This document shows positions 10,722 to 20,679 of a stretch of DNA of 64,000 nt, piece by piece. Origin of the DNA: Corythucha ciliata (Eukaryota; Arthropoda; Insecta; Hemiptera; Tingidae); the NCBI GenBank assembly GCA_038030265.1, contig CM075939.1:55099253-55163252 (forward strand), read 5' to 3'. Under the pieces are notes generated by a model. That model searched no databases, was not told where the DNA came from, and saw nothing but the letters and a program-made list of their open reading frames with translations. The stretch's first letter is position 1. Each line of letters begins with the position of its first letter. The position numbers were made by a program, and so were the translations under genes.

Positions 10722-11358
10722 GACGATTTCCGTGGAAAAAGCGAAGGTTTAGAACTGCAGGTTATGGGTTTATTTCTAGCTGCCTAGAGCCTCTTTAACA
10801 GTATTTTTTTCACATTACTAGCATTACTACGAGTGTTTTTGATTTCAAATACTACATGGTTTTTTGAGTTTTTCGTTTATTTCGAATCTGCAATTATACT
10901 TCCTTCGCGTGCTTCTCATCTAAAGTCAGAAAAATGCGATACTATTGCTGCTTTGGTGACTGTACGAGTTCTTCCATTCCGGGTCGACCTGGTTTTGACC
11001 GAGCTACTAAATTTATCCCTTTCCCTCAACCTTACCGGCACTTTACTGAAAACGTCTCAAATTGAGGAAAAAGGGAAGAGAAAGTACATGTGAAGAAGTG
11101 TGATAAATGCGCAACTATGATGGGACTTCATGTTAAGGTGCCCCCGGAACGACGAGTTTTCATCGGAACATTTCGTGAGACGGAGGCTGAAGAATAAAAT
11201 CAGAATTGAATAACTGCAAATGTGGTTTTAGTTTGACGGGAATGAGAGGAAAATAAGTTTACTTTACACAGCACAAGACAAGAGTAACCCATAACCTGGC
11301 CTAAGCGGGTTGCAAAACTGTTGAAGTAGGACTGGAGAGCGCATGAGTGGAAATCGTC
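10722..11358 (+). mobile_element. Element Y, 637 bp, THAP-bearing, solo copy
   Basis: It begins GACGATTTCCGTGG and ends in the reverse complement of GACGATTTCC, with TA at both outer edges. A second copy in opposite orientation (51637-57508, 635 bp once its own insertion is removed) has the same two ends in a different target, so the borders are well defined. It contains a short THAP-domain frame and no transposase catalytic region. The TA duplication and ~10-bp inverted ends do not fit a classical P element (8-bp duplications). Confidence 0.7.
10934..11065 (+). pseudogene. THAP-type zinc-finger fragment inside element Y
   Basis: The ATG at 10934 opens MRYYCCFGDCTSSSIPG followed by TKFIPFPQPYRH, the beginning of a THAP domain (N-terminal cysteines, then a K-F-PFP motif). 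The domain is broken by TGA at 11063, before the W, the second C and the H that complete the C2CH zinc site. THAP domains bind DNA and occur in P-element transposases and in host factors derived from them. Here only about 40 residues remain. The opposite-strand copy near 57,100-57,300 carries the same segment. Confidence 0.6.
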
Positions 11359-11428
11359 TATTGAAGTAAGTACTTATAAAATGTAATAACTTGTTGATAT
11401 GGTAGTCATTGGATTAATGTAATTACAG

Positions 11429-11555
11429 GAAAGAGGGCGTGAAAACTAACTGGTGGTTTTCTGTCGCCTACGAGATGAGCGGCAGAAAAGTCAACCGTGA
11501 AAAATATGAGAGCCTTGAGTTCTCCTTACTTAAAACGGGTCCCGCAACCAAATAG
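11429..11555 (+). CDS. Possible terminal exon, unrecognised
   Basis: A GTAAGT donor follows TTGAA at about 11366, and an acceptor TAATTACAG precedes 11429. The frame from there reads KEGVKTNWWFSVAYEMSGRK and later ESLEFSLLKTGPATK, then stops. Joined to the preceding bases it would continue the frame GNRLLKKEGVKTNWW. I do not recognise the protein. It may be the last exon of a transposon gene in which element Y lies, or a chance open frame. Confidence 0.3.
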
Positions 11556-11603
11556 TTTTAAAAATTAATACAAAAATATAGGGCCTGATTTCATGTGAAC
11601 GGA

Positions 11604-12920
11604 TCACGGATCATGACGGCATGGTTTTGGAAAATGTGTTACTTCCTCATTAGCTTGCGCTCCGCTGGTTTTGTAAACGCTTGAAAAATGCTCAGCAAAC
11701 ATGCTAGCTATCACCTCGCCATTTTTACTCTCCGAATCATTGCGTACCATTTTCTCTGGTAAGTAATTACTTTTTTTCAAGGAGTTAACATGATTCCAAA
11801 ACGTTTTGATGTTTGCGGTAATCGAGGACTCAACACGGGTCATGTACTCAGCGTAACAAATCTTGGCGAGGTACTTACAGCGCGACCTCGCGGCTGCAAA
11901 GGATAGGTAGTTTTCCCTGCTTGGAAGAAGTTTGTAGCACCGGTGCAATCTTTTCTTCTCGAATGTAAGCCGCTTGAGCTCGCCGCTGAACCACCTGGGG
12001 AATTTATCGTTTTGATTACATATTATGACAGGCGAATACTTAATTGATAAATCCCGCAGGATAGTGCTGAATGCAAGAAAAGCTGAATCCACGTCGAGTC
12101 CATGAAAAACATCATCCCATTTCACGGCTTGCAGTTCACTCAACAGTTCCGGTATTTTGCATGCCTTGAAATTTATAAGTTTAGTTTTCGTACGTAATGT
12201 TTTGCTGCTTCCTACAGGTAAACTGAGCTCGAGAGGTGGATGATGTCCCTCGACAGGAAATAGTCGTTCATGGGCGTGCTCTATTCGGTCCGAAGGGTTT
12301 GACGAGAAAATCAGGTCCAACGTTCGCATATTCACGTTTGGAATCATAATAATTTGATGTAGACCTAGGTAATTGAACGAGGAGGATATCCGGCTACCTC
12401 CTGCCGAACGAATACAGCTGTCAATATCTCCTTGTGCCCAAGTGTCTCCCAGCAAGTTAAAATCGCCAAGAACAAGTACTCGATCAATTTTAATCCTTGA
12501 TTCAGTGTTGAGGATGCTCTCCACCGATCCGCAAAATCTTCATTATTTCCCCAGTGGAGAGTCAGGCGGTAAGTAAACCGCAGTAACGAGCCACTTCTGT
12601 CTATTTAATTCCGGTGTTACAAATAAATGTTCTACCGTATGATTGGAACGCGGAATTTCGGCAGAAGGAATGCTTTTTTCTACAGCTACGAGACATCCTC
12701 CCCCACAAGTTTTGTGACTAGATGCGTCGGATCGGTCGCAGTGGTAAACGAGAAAGTTGTTCAGACCAAGTTCTTCATTCGATATGTGAGGTCCCAGGTT
12801 GGTTTCTGTGAGAACTATTATATTATAAAGGGATGTTGTTAGAGAAGTTTTCACCAAGTCCAGTTTAATGCGTAGCCATCTTACGTTTTGATAATACAGA
12901 GAAACGAGCGTGGAAGACAT
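11604..12920 (-). pseudogene. LINE ORF2 remnant: endonuclease, start of RT region, 3' part missing
   Basis: On the minus strand the frame opens at 12920 with SLYYQNVRWLRIKLD, then LTETNL and AVYLPPDSP. After a frame change near 12540 it continues VLVLGDFNLLGDTW, LDLIFSS and VEGHHPPLELSL. These are the successive blocks of an apurinic-type endonuclease (Q-N-R, E-T-x-L, GDFN, DLIF, S-D-HxP) of Jockey/CR1-like non-LTR elements. The following linker (FPRWFSGELKRLTFEKKRLH, FAEHFSSVYK) leads towards reverse transcriptase. The sequence ends at 11604 before any RT motif. LINEs normally lose the 5' side, so loss of the 3' side implies a deletion or recombination. Confidence 0.8.
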
Positions 12921-12922
12921 GA

Positions 12923-13468
12923 TCAGTTTTTTGCTTTGGGGATTATTTTAGGCATACCATTGACGTATCTGATCGTAATACTATCATCCTGCTTCTCCTC
13001 TAAATCCTGACGCAAAGACTTGAGGTAACTCATCTCCCTTGGGGTACAGTCGGCCTTAACACTCACAGAAGATTTCTCAGCAACGGTTTTACGATATTTT
13101 AGAGCGCCTCGAGCGACCTGCGGGTTACTGAGGACCACCTTCAGTGGTCTGTCACGATTTTCCACCGGTTTTCCCAATCGGAAGATGTGTTTGACATCCT
13201 CAGGTGAAACTGACGCATGCTCGAGAGCAGCTACCGTGACTTTACGATCATGGTCCCGTCTAGCGTCAATCACCGTTGTCTTCGCTTCTGGGACATTGAA
13301 TAGTATCAAATTTGATGCTCTCCGATTCCGATCGTTAATTTCGGCAATGAGCTCTTCGAATACAGCAGGTGAGACTTCCCGCGATTGTAGGCTCGTATCT
13401 ACCGATTTCTTCAGAGATTCGATTTCTTTTTTTAGGTCCCCTAACATCTCCTTCAGTCTCACGATCAT
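12923..13468 (-). CDS. LINE ORF1 protein
   Basis: The ORF starts at ATG 13468 and encodes 181 residues. The N-terminus LKEMLGDLKKEIESLKKSVD forms a likely coiled coil, followed by RRASNLILFNVPEA and HIFRLGKP. The block NLILFNVPE...R.....F.RLG.....RPLKV is the usual RNA-binding ORF1 of CR1/Jockey-like LINEs in invertebrates. It ends 2 bp before the ORF2 start, a normal arrangement. The frame is intact, so insertion may not be ancient, but the ORF2 partner is broken. Its 5' side abuts a hAT remnant at about 13500. Confidence 0.7.
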   Translation of the reverse strand: MIVRLKEMLGDLKKEIESLKKSVDTSLQSREVSPAVFEELIAEINDRNRRASNLILFNVPEAKTTVIDARRDHDRKVTVAALEHASVSPEDVKHIFRLGKPVENRDRPLKVVLSNPQVARGALKYRKTVAEKSSVSVKADCTPREMSYLKSLRQDLEEKQDDSITIRYVNGMPKIIPKAKN

Positions 13469-13525
13469 GGTATTATTGAAATTATCAATTTTGTTACAGT
13501 TTTTAGTGCTGAGAACTCAGAAAAC

Positions 13526-14281
13526 ATGGCGGAAGTGGAAATTAAAACCAATGCTGAGGTACCTAAATCGTGTTTATTATTATTTGGTCTTATTGAAGCT
13601 CATATTGCATTATGTTCTTTTTAGAGTACTTCCAATTCAAAGAAAAAATCTGTATCTTCAACTTCGAAGCTAACAACTTTCATCGACAAAGTTTCGGACC
13701 AAGACATCGAAATATTCAATGAAGCGATGGCAAAGTTTTTCTACGGATGCAACATTCCTTTAAGTGTCGCTGATCCTGAGCACTTCCGTAATTTTGTGAA
13801 AGAATTTAGACGAGCCTATGCCTCCGAATTGCCGACACGCAAAGTTTTGTCGACGTCCCTCTTAGAAACTACGTACCAGAAGTGAATTCACGATGCCGGA
13901 GAAAATCTCACCGCTCAATCGGTTCTTTTGATCGATGGGTGGAAGAATTCGTCTTCCAATTCAAGGTTATGTACAACGCAAAGGACGCCCAATGTTTTCT
14001 CAACGCATGGGATCTTACCGGCGAGTCGGAAACTGGAGAGAAACTAGCTGAAATTGTTAACGCCTCGATTGAACAGTCCTACCGACTTTATCAAACCGTG
14101 GTTTATGCTGTGATATTGGACAATGCCGCTGCAATGTTGAAAATGGGAAGAGAGGTTAACATGGCACAGCACATGTAGTAGTCACACGGGTAAATTGCTA
14201 GCAAAATACGTCCTTGATCACGAATTCTCCACCAAAGTAACCATGGTACTCAAAGAGTTCAAGCACGCTGATTTCGTCAGG
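13526..14281 (+). pseudogene. hAT transposase remnant (DUF659 region)
   Basis: A short first exon MAEVEIKTNAE (13526-13558) ends at GTACCT, and an acceptor TTCTTTTTAG precedes 13625. The second segment reads LTTFIDKVSDQDIEIFNEAM, FFYGCNIPLSVADPEHFRNF and LPTRKVLSTSLL, then meets TAG-like and frame changes. VLLIDGWKNSSSNSR and VVYAVILDNAAAMLK mark the first two catalytic-aspartate neighbourhoods of hAT transposases, and CSHTGKLLAK-like sequence follows. At least two stops or frameshifts are present, and the end is cut by a small MITE at about 14305. It cannot make an active enzyme. Confidence 0.7.
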
Positions 14282-14304
14282 ACATGTTTCGTAATCGAAG
14301 TATG

Positions 14305-14469
14305 ACGAGCCCTGGTGAAGAGGCTACGTCTGCATATGCCACTGCACGCAATGTTTACATTGTTTACACTATTTTGCTTACAGTAAACAAAAGTCCTGTA
14401 AATAACGCCTTTTTTTTACACGTAAACAATACTGTAAAGAATTGGTGTAAATTACGCGGCACATCCCTG
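14305..14469. mobile_element. Small hAT-like MITE with GTTTAC words
   Basis: GTTTAC/GTAAAC recurs at least five times on both strands in about 120 bp. Reverse-complemented, the right end starts CAGGGATGTGCCGCGTAATT; the left end has a related ATATGCCACTGC. The GTGAA next to both edges could be a decayed target duplication. It interrupts the hAT remnant just where a PGETRW-like motif would be expected. Confidence 0.45.
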
Positions 14470-15083
14470 TGAAACAGTATAGATGGTCACCACTTCACCA
14501 GTAAGCAAATTGAACAATTTTAATTTTCTTTAAACTCAAGAACTTTACTTTGTATCGGCTGTTGGACGCTCACACGGTTACTGTCATTGAAACCAACCTA
14601 GTTTTTGTCCAAACTTAATAGTATGCGGAAGACCGAAGATGCTTCCGGGTTAGAACGCATATAAATTGTCAAATGATTTAAAACGTGCTCCTTTAATCTG
14701 GAGGAAAGAAGGGGGGGGGGGGCTTTCCACGATATTAAAAGGCAATTCAGTTCGCATCCTGAATAGAGGATTATGTGGGTGGGACGGGGGAGCGGGTACA
14801 GTCATTTCTTAGAGTGCCTCTGAAAATAGTGTTTTGTTGTTCACGGCCATAAAAGTAATATTGTTCGCTAAAGGGATTATTTTGGTTAAACGGTCAAACA
14901 GGTAAAAGGGTCTATTCTTTTAATTTGCAATTTCCAGGCTGGAAACCAACTTTCTTTTGTGGTGGAGTGGAGGGGGGTAACCTAATTGTTGTGGATTCTT
15001 CGTGGGTGGAGCGTTGAAATAAAAAAAGGATGAAAGAATAAACCAGAAGCTGAGAAATAAAACAGTTTATTCGGTTGACTCAC
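14470..15083. other. Non-coding, 3' flank/intron of receptor exon
   Basis: There is no supported gene. It includes a G run at 14711-14722 and a G-rich stretch near 14970. On the minus strand it would be intron downstream of the donor at 15083. No further receptor exon is seen between here and the start of the window, so the next exon lies beyond the window, in the gap, or across a long intron. Confidence 0.4.
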
Positions 15084-15645
15084 CTTTTATAAAATCAACC
15101 GCCATTTCAAGGCCGTAGGTGTCTTTGTCACAATCGTCTAGTATGTGTGCTCCAACTTTGAAATAGCGAAGGCGACGGTTGATATTGTCCAACGTGTACA
15201 GCATTGTCTCAACGGCTTGAATCCCACCCTGAGGCATAATGGGACCACAGGTGATGGTGTCCTCACGCTCGTGGACCATCATCAAACCGCCGAGAATGAG
15301 ATCTCCGGAAAGTTCGACTTCACGTTTCACCGGCCACGGTGGGTCAGGTAGTGGCGCCTCGTCGACAATCGAGTTCCAGACTTGAAGGGCGGGACCGTGA
15401 ACATTGCCGTCGTGCTTTCGCCTCGGTTGGTGATTACGGTGATGATGTTGGTGGTGGTGATGACCATGGCGTCCGTTGTTGTTGTCGTCGCCATCGCCGT
15501 GATTGACGGCAGTGACGTTGTTCACATAATTGACTAAGTTGGTCTGATGATGTCGAAGCTTCGGGTGGTGCCTGTGCTGGTGGCTCGATTCGAGTGTGGC
15601 TCCAGACAGAAGAGCCACTGTCATACAGATTATGGCTTTTTTCAT
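15084..15645 (-). CDS. Metabotropic glutamate receptor-like, first coding exon (copy 1)
   Basis: The ATG at 15645 is followed by a likely signal peptide (KKAIICMTVALLSGATLESS), then a His/Asn/Asp-rich low-complexity spacer of about 80 residues. The conserved start of the ligand-binding lobe follows: SGDLILGGLMMVHERED, CGPIMPQGGIQAVETMLY, VGAHILDDCDKDTYGLEMAV and DFIKG. These are the N-terminal blocks of class C mGlu receptors. The LGGLMMVHERED and CGPIMPQGG wording fits the insect mXR/mangetout subfamily better than mGluRA. The exon ends AAAAG|GTGAGT at 15084 in phase 1. Residues for ligand binding lie in later exons that are not present here. The His-rich spacer is unusual for the family. 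Confidence 0.85.
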
Positions 15646-17992
15646 CGCATCACCACTCCTCCAGAGTCTGCTCTTGGATCACAGCTAATAGCTTTCCCTC
15701 GCCCTTTTTTCATCATTCCAACCTTCGAGTGGCCAATAGTTTTAATCTCATGCGCGTTCTTTGCCGAAACAGATTCACCTTTTAAGCACGATTCCTCCCT
15801 CAAACATTATCGACTTGAACCATTTAAATATGTCAAATAAAAAATTAATTTAAGACAGAAAAAAAACAGTGTTTTCCTTCATTTTTGCTAAACTAGCAGA
15901 AAAAAAATGAATGAAATTACGATGCGAATCAGAAGCCTTTCATTTAGAGTCGGCGGTTTTTTTCACGTCCTGTATAGGAAGCCGAAATCCTCAAGCTTCA
16001 CGCGAGCTACTGAACGAAAAAGGGGGTGACTGGAGAGTGAAGTTTGGGGAGGTGTGATGAGGGTGGTAGTAACTGAAGAGGTTGGATGGTGCTTAAGGTT
16101 GTGAGGTGGTGGGGTGTAGTGACAGGGGGAAGTAGATGATACGAAAACCCACCCCTCATTAAGTGGCTCTATAAAAAATTGGTTGAGAAGGCTCGGGGGA
16201 AAAAGAGTCGGTGACTCGTTGGAAATTAAGTACTAAATATCACGACGTGACTGATGGGAAAGACAAACAGGTTCTTATTTTTCACCCTTTAGACAGCTAA
16301 TAGGCTAAAACAAGGGGAAAAGCAGGGCATTATCCTAATCAGACTGTAATTTCATGGTTTTTCCTTTTTTCCAGTGTAAAATATGTGTACAATACAGGGT
16401 TCAAACGTGTATTTTTGTGGTTATTTATACTAGAAAATAATACTATTTGAACTCAGAACTGTATCATTGATTACAACTCAAACTATCATTCCTTTTCCTG
16501 CCATGACATTTCCGCCCCCCCCCCTTCCTCCAAAGTGTGACTACTAAACAAGAAATAAGGAGAAGCACACTTGTTTGTAATAAAAACCTTTTCTTAAAGG
16601 AAGACTAACGGTAGCATTCCGCTCGTAATCTTGATAGCTGAGTCGTGATTGTTGAAAAGGGTGGGGGGGGGGGCGTTTGTTTGCTCACGTTTTGTTCAGA
16701 CTGTTAAAGCAGTCGTTTGAGGTGTCAACCTTGTTATTCCAAAGTGAAAAAAAAAAACCTCGCGCTTTCAAACGCTAAAATTAAATAATGTTTCAATCAA
16801 TAACCACGAATTGAAAAGCGTCGGCAAGCATGACGGTGTTTGCTTATAGACAATTATTTCATATTTTATCAAAATGTAACCACAATTTCCAGTTGGTTAA
16901 GCAATTTCCGTTGAAGAAAATGAAGTGAAATTTGTTTATACTGTCTTTGTCAGTCATAGTTATTGTTATAAAAGAAGGAGTCTTGCTACGACGGCAACGG
17001 TGCCGGTTAGGGGGGGGGGGCGTGATGTTCGAAAGTGCTTCGGCTTCAGACGTGTGGCTTACAGGTGTTCATATCCTCGTTGAAAGGCGAAGCAAGTTTT
17101 CTTTGATCTCTTTTCCGGGTTGAGCATTTTCCTTAGAACTTCTATTTTCCCACACTTACAACGTTTTCTCAAGCCGCGGATGCCAACTCTTGCGAATATT
17201 TCCAATGTATTGGTTTGGTTTTCACAAAGTTACTATAGCAAAAACCCCGCGACTTGACAGTTTCTTTGGTTGAGGGGGAGGAAGTGTTTTGTACCGCGGT
17301 TGAACATGGCGTGACCTCGAACGTTTCGCCGGAAAAGATACAAAATAAAAATAACACTACCACCTCTGGATATTGTCACGGGGGCCATAAAACAGTCGAA
17401 AAGGAGACTGTGTAAGCATTTTCGTTCTCTCGCCCTTTTATCTAGTGTTGTCTTCACAGAGGTGTCCTTAAGGACTGGAATAGTGACACACCAACGTTTT
17501 CAAGTAATGGGTGGTGAGGGATGGTGTTAAATAGTAAAATTAATAAAACAACCTTATTAATTAGACGAAATCACTCTTCATTTGTTTGCTATAAGTAAAT
17601 ATTAGCTTTAATGCCATTGTATTGTGTGGTTGTAACAATGGAAATGAGACGTGCGATAATTAATTATTTGGTCGAATTACGCGACGACAGTTTGAACAAC
17701 TTTATAGCACTATGATGGCGGGGTAGAAAGACAGTTTAGTTCAGTTCGTTTGAAACTGAGTAATAGGAGCAGCACTCGACTCACGTGGGGCTTTATCGAC
17801 CATCGGGGGTGTTTTCCACCCCGCTAGACTGTGCCTCTATAAAGAGCTTCAAAGGTTAAGTTAACAAGGCTCACCTACAGATTTCAGCAAAGTGTCATTC
17901 TCTTATTTTTCTCTATCAGACTATTAAAGAAGGGATCTCGTTCTTTGAATTAGTGGAGAAAAATTATGAAAGTCGTAATTTTTCAAGCTTAC
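15646..17992. other. Non-coding between the two receptor exons
   Basis: About 2.3 kb contains no second protein match. It has C or G runs (16515-16524, 16665-16676, 17010-17020) and A-rich tracts. On the minus strand it is the upstream region of copy 1 and therefore either its promoter and 5' UTR or an intron of a longer transcript that starts beyond 18413. I could not identify a convincing TATA box or start site. Confidence 0.4.
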
Positions 17993-18413
17993 CTTTTATG
18001 AAATCGACGGCCATTTCAAGCCCATAAGTGTCTTTATCACAGTCATCTAATATATGAGCGCCCAGACTAAAATCCCAGTGTTTACTGTTGACAATGTCCA
18101 GCGTGTAGAGCATCGTTTCAACCGCCTGTATGCCACCCTGAGGCATAATCGGTCCACAGGTGACGGTGTCTTCACGCTCGTGGACCATCATCAACCCTCC
18201 GAGAATCAAATCGCCGTGAACTTCTGCGGCAATTTTCACCGGCCATTGGTCCGCGTCATGAGGTGGTGCTAGTAGAGTGGTTGAAATTGTCGTTGACGAA
18301 GGCACCGGATAGTGGACAGTTGGTGAGAATTCGGGGTGGAGGAGCGTGGAGGGCTCGACGATTGAACTGTTTTTTTCAGCGACGGCTCCCTGTAGGGTTG
18401 TCTCTTCACCGCT
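17993..18413 (-). CDS. Metabotropic glutamate receptor-like exon (copy 2)
   Basis: On the minus strand a T-rich tract and AATAG acceptor at 18414 open the exon with SGEETTLQGAVAEKNSS. A Ser/Thr/Pro-rich spacer follows, then VHGDLILGGLMMVHERED, CGPIMPQGGIQAVETMLY, LGAHILDDCDKDTYGLEM and DFIK. It ends AAAAG|GTAAGC at 17993. Its phase (1) is the same as in copy 1, so either exon could splice to one shared downstream exon. A TAG lies in frame just upstream of the acceptor, so the start codon and signal peptide must be in an earlier exon that I cannot see. The two copies are almost identical through the lobe core, yet their spacers are unrelated. Confidence 0.8.
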
Positions 18414-18817
18414 CTATTCATGGAAAAAAAAAGTCGTTCAACAAATTTAAATTAATTACCATCACGCTAATCAAAATTATACCATCAGTATCTCATTTTC
18501 AGCATCAACCCGAGATGAATTCGTGAGTGGCAAGGTGATCCAATCGTTAGAATAATTCGAAGGATTTGACAGTGTCATTAACGGAGAGAGACTCATTAGC
18601 AAGCTGCTAGGCAATAGCCACCATAGCCCGCCCATTTCAATTTGATTATCACATCTGAAACAAGAGCAATGAAAAGCCGCTTATACATTGGATATTGCTG
18701 AGTTTAATATAAATACGGGTTTTTATGTGATTGAGGGCCCAGGTTTCAATGTATGTTGGAATTAAATCTATTTTAGATAGATATGATGAAAAATTCTGTC
18801 GCCGACATTTTTTAATT

Positions 18818-18968
18818 AATAAAATAATTAAACTGATGTTATCCGGACGACGATGGAAGGGCATAGCCCAACACGATTCGAGTTTCGAGAAAAATTGACT
18901 CCCCGGCGAGGATTTGAACCCGCAACCTCTGGATTACTAGTCCAGCACACTGCCTATTTGCGTCACGG
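18818..18968 (-). repeat. tRNA-derived SINE, 3' piece (interrupted copy)
   Basis: Read on the minus strand it has a tRNA-like head with TGCTGGACTAGTAATCCAG and the B box GGGTTCAAATCC. The body GTTGGGCTATGCCCTTCC and an AT-rich ATTAATT tail follow. It matches 28291-28455 closely. The head is cut at 18968 by the hAT element, and the missing 5' sequence is found at about 27500-27540. The 3' end of a transfer RNA does not pair with the 5' end here, so this is a SINE and not a tRNA gene. Confidence 0.8.
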
Positions 18969-19525
18969 TTAGTGATGAGCAAAAATGGTCTTGGTCTTGT
19001 GGTCTCGCGAGACTCTTGCAGCAAGACCAAGACGCAAGACCAAGACTCTCTAACGGCTGCAAGACCAAGACCAAGACTTGAAATGCAAGACCAAGACTTT
19101 CAACAAGACTTTACGAACGAGTCTTGCGCAAGACCAAGACTGTGTTGCAAGAGTCTCGCGGTTCTTGCAAAAGAAGAAGGAAAAAAAAAAAAAAAAAAAA
19201 TGAAGGGACCACAACGATCGAAAATAGTTGGAAGAGCAAAAGAGGAACGTATGCTCATGCTCCTTTTCTGTTCATAGCAAGCGTTTTGGCGATGGACGGG
19301 GGAGCTTAAAAGTAAGAAGCAAGATCAGCGAAAATGTTCAAGTGGCCCATTCTAGAAAAAAAAAGAAACAAGGGAAGGACACCGAATTTGTCAAAGCATG
19401 AGTTCTCCCTCTACGCTACGGTCTCACTCAGAATCGCTACGGCTCGCGTCTCCTGTGTGAAAAGTATTTCGGCTTGTGTTCAATTGTTCAATTTCTATCG
19501 TGGGATAATGAGTGATAGTAGTGAG

Positions 19526-20679
19526 GACGAAAGGAGCTCAAGCCACCCAGAGTGGAGAAGTAAATTTAAAGACTTTTTCAAAATAGTCACAAAAAAAAAT
19601 GATCGTTTCAGCATATGCCTTTTGTGTGAAAAAAAAAAAATGGGAACAATAGTGGAGATAAAAATGAAAAACCGGAACACCTCCGGTCTTAAGAAACACA
19701 TGCTGTCACTCCACAAAAAGGATTCTGTGGCATTGTTCCCCAATCAGAAAGGTCTTCGTTCGGCAGAGATCACTGATTTCTTTCGTGCCAGTACATCCAC
19801 GTCCGACACCAGTCAAGTTAGTAACATTTCCTTATTAATATTTTTATTATTGCTTCCGAGCTACGGAAGCATTGTTTTCACTTTTAGGAAATATTTTTTT
19901 TTTCTTCTTTAAAATCGAAATTTCCACTTGCATTTCACGTTTTATACCTTCCTGAACAATTTCGGTTTCGTGTCTGTCTGTCTGTCTGTCTGTCCGCAAA
20001 TTCTTGTAACAAGCATATCTTCCATAGTTTTTATCCGAATTTGATAAAATTTTCAGGGAATATATGTGTTGGCTAGCAGAGGGTTCCCTATCAATTTCGT
20101 CAAAATCGTACAAGGGGGAGGGGGTGACGCGAGGAAGCACTGTGCTATAATCATTAGCAGACGTTTTATTATTATTACCGTGCAAGAGACGGTGTCACCT
20201 TCCCTGCAGTGGTTGATTGCTAATTCAACAAAAGATCACGTAAATTGATTATGAGGTATAAGACCAGGGCCGAAACTAGGGATTTTCTGAGGGGGGGGCA
20301 AGCTCTATTTTGCCGCCTTTACCCCCCTCACCACCTCCTCCTCACCAAAGAGTTCCCAAATCCTGTAATATTCACCTTCAACCACTTTCGAATCGGTGGT
20401 AAGGTTAATACAAGTTAAGTGTAACCCCTCCTTAGGATCTTGGTCTCTAAATAGTTTTCTTTTGACACGTTCGTTTTAGACCGCTATTGAATCAAAGAGG
20501 AAATCCAGGAAGCGTGGAAACCAGCCAACTTCGGTTTTAAAAGAACCGAAACCACGAAATATATGTATTACTGAACGAGCGAAAATGCGTGAAATTTGTG
20601 TTTGGAGGAGCCAATTTAACGACATTTTCATATTAACGATCGGAAATCTGCCTTTGGGATGAATGAAACAAAATCAGTG
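19526..20679 (+). repeat. 1,154-bp target duplication, left copy
   Basis: It runs from GACGAAAGGAGCTCAAGCC to AAACAAAATCAGTG and is repeated at 21434-22587 with the same length. I see about five differences: two homopolymer length changes and three substitutions, so identity exceeds 99%. It contains most of BED exon 1, part of intron 1 with a TCTG microsatellite, and the first ~415 bp of the nested hAT (from 20265). It ends exactly where the LINE fragment starts. Confidence 0.9.

Noticed and set aside
20480..20640. Second exon of the BED hAT gene (TAIESKRKSRKRGNQ) after a TTTTAG acceptor
   Set aside because: This segment lies inside the nested element X (which starts at 20265/22173), so it was not part of the original hAT gene; exon 2 begins at 24068.
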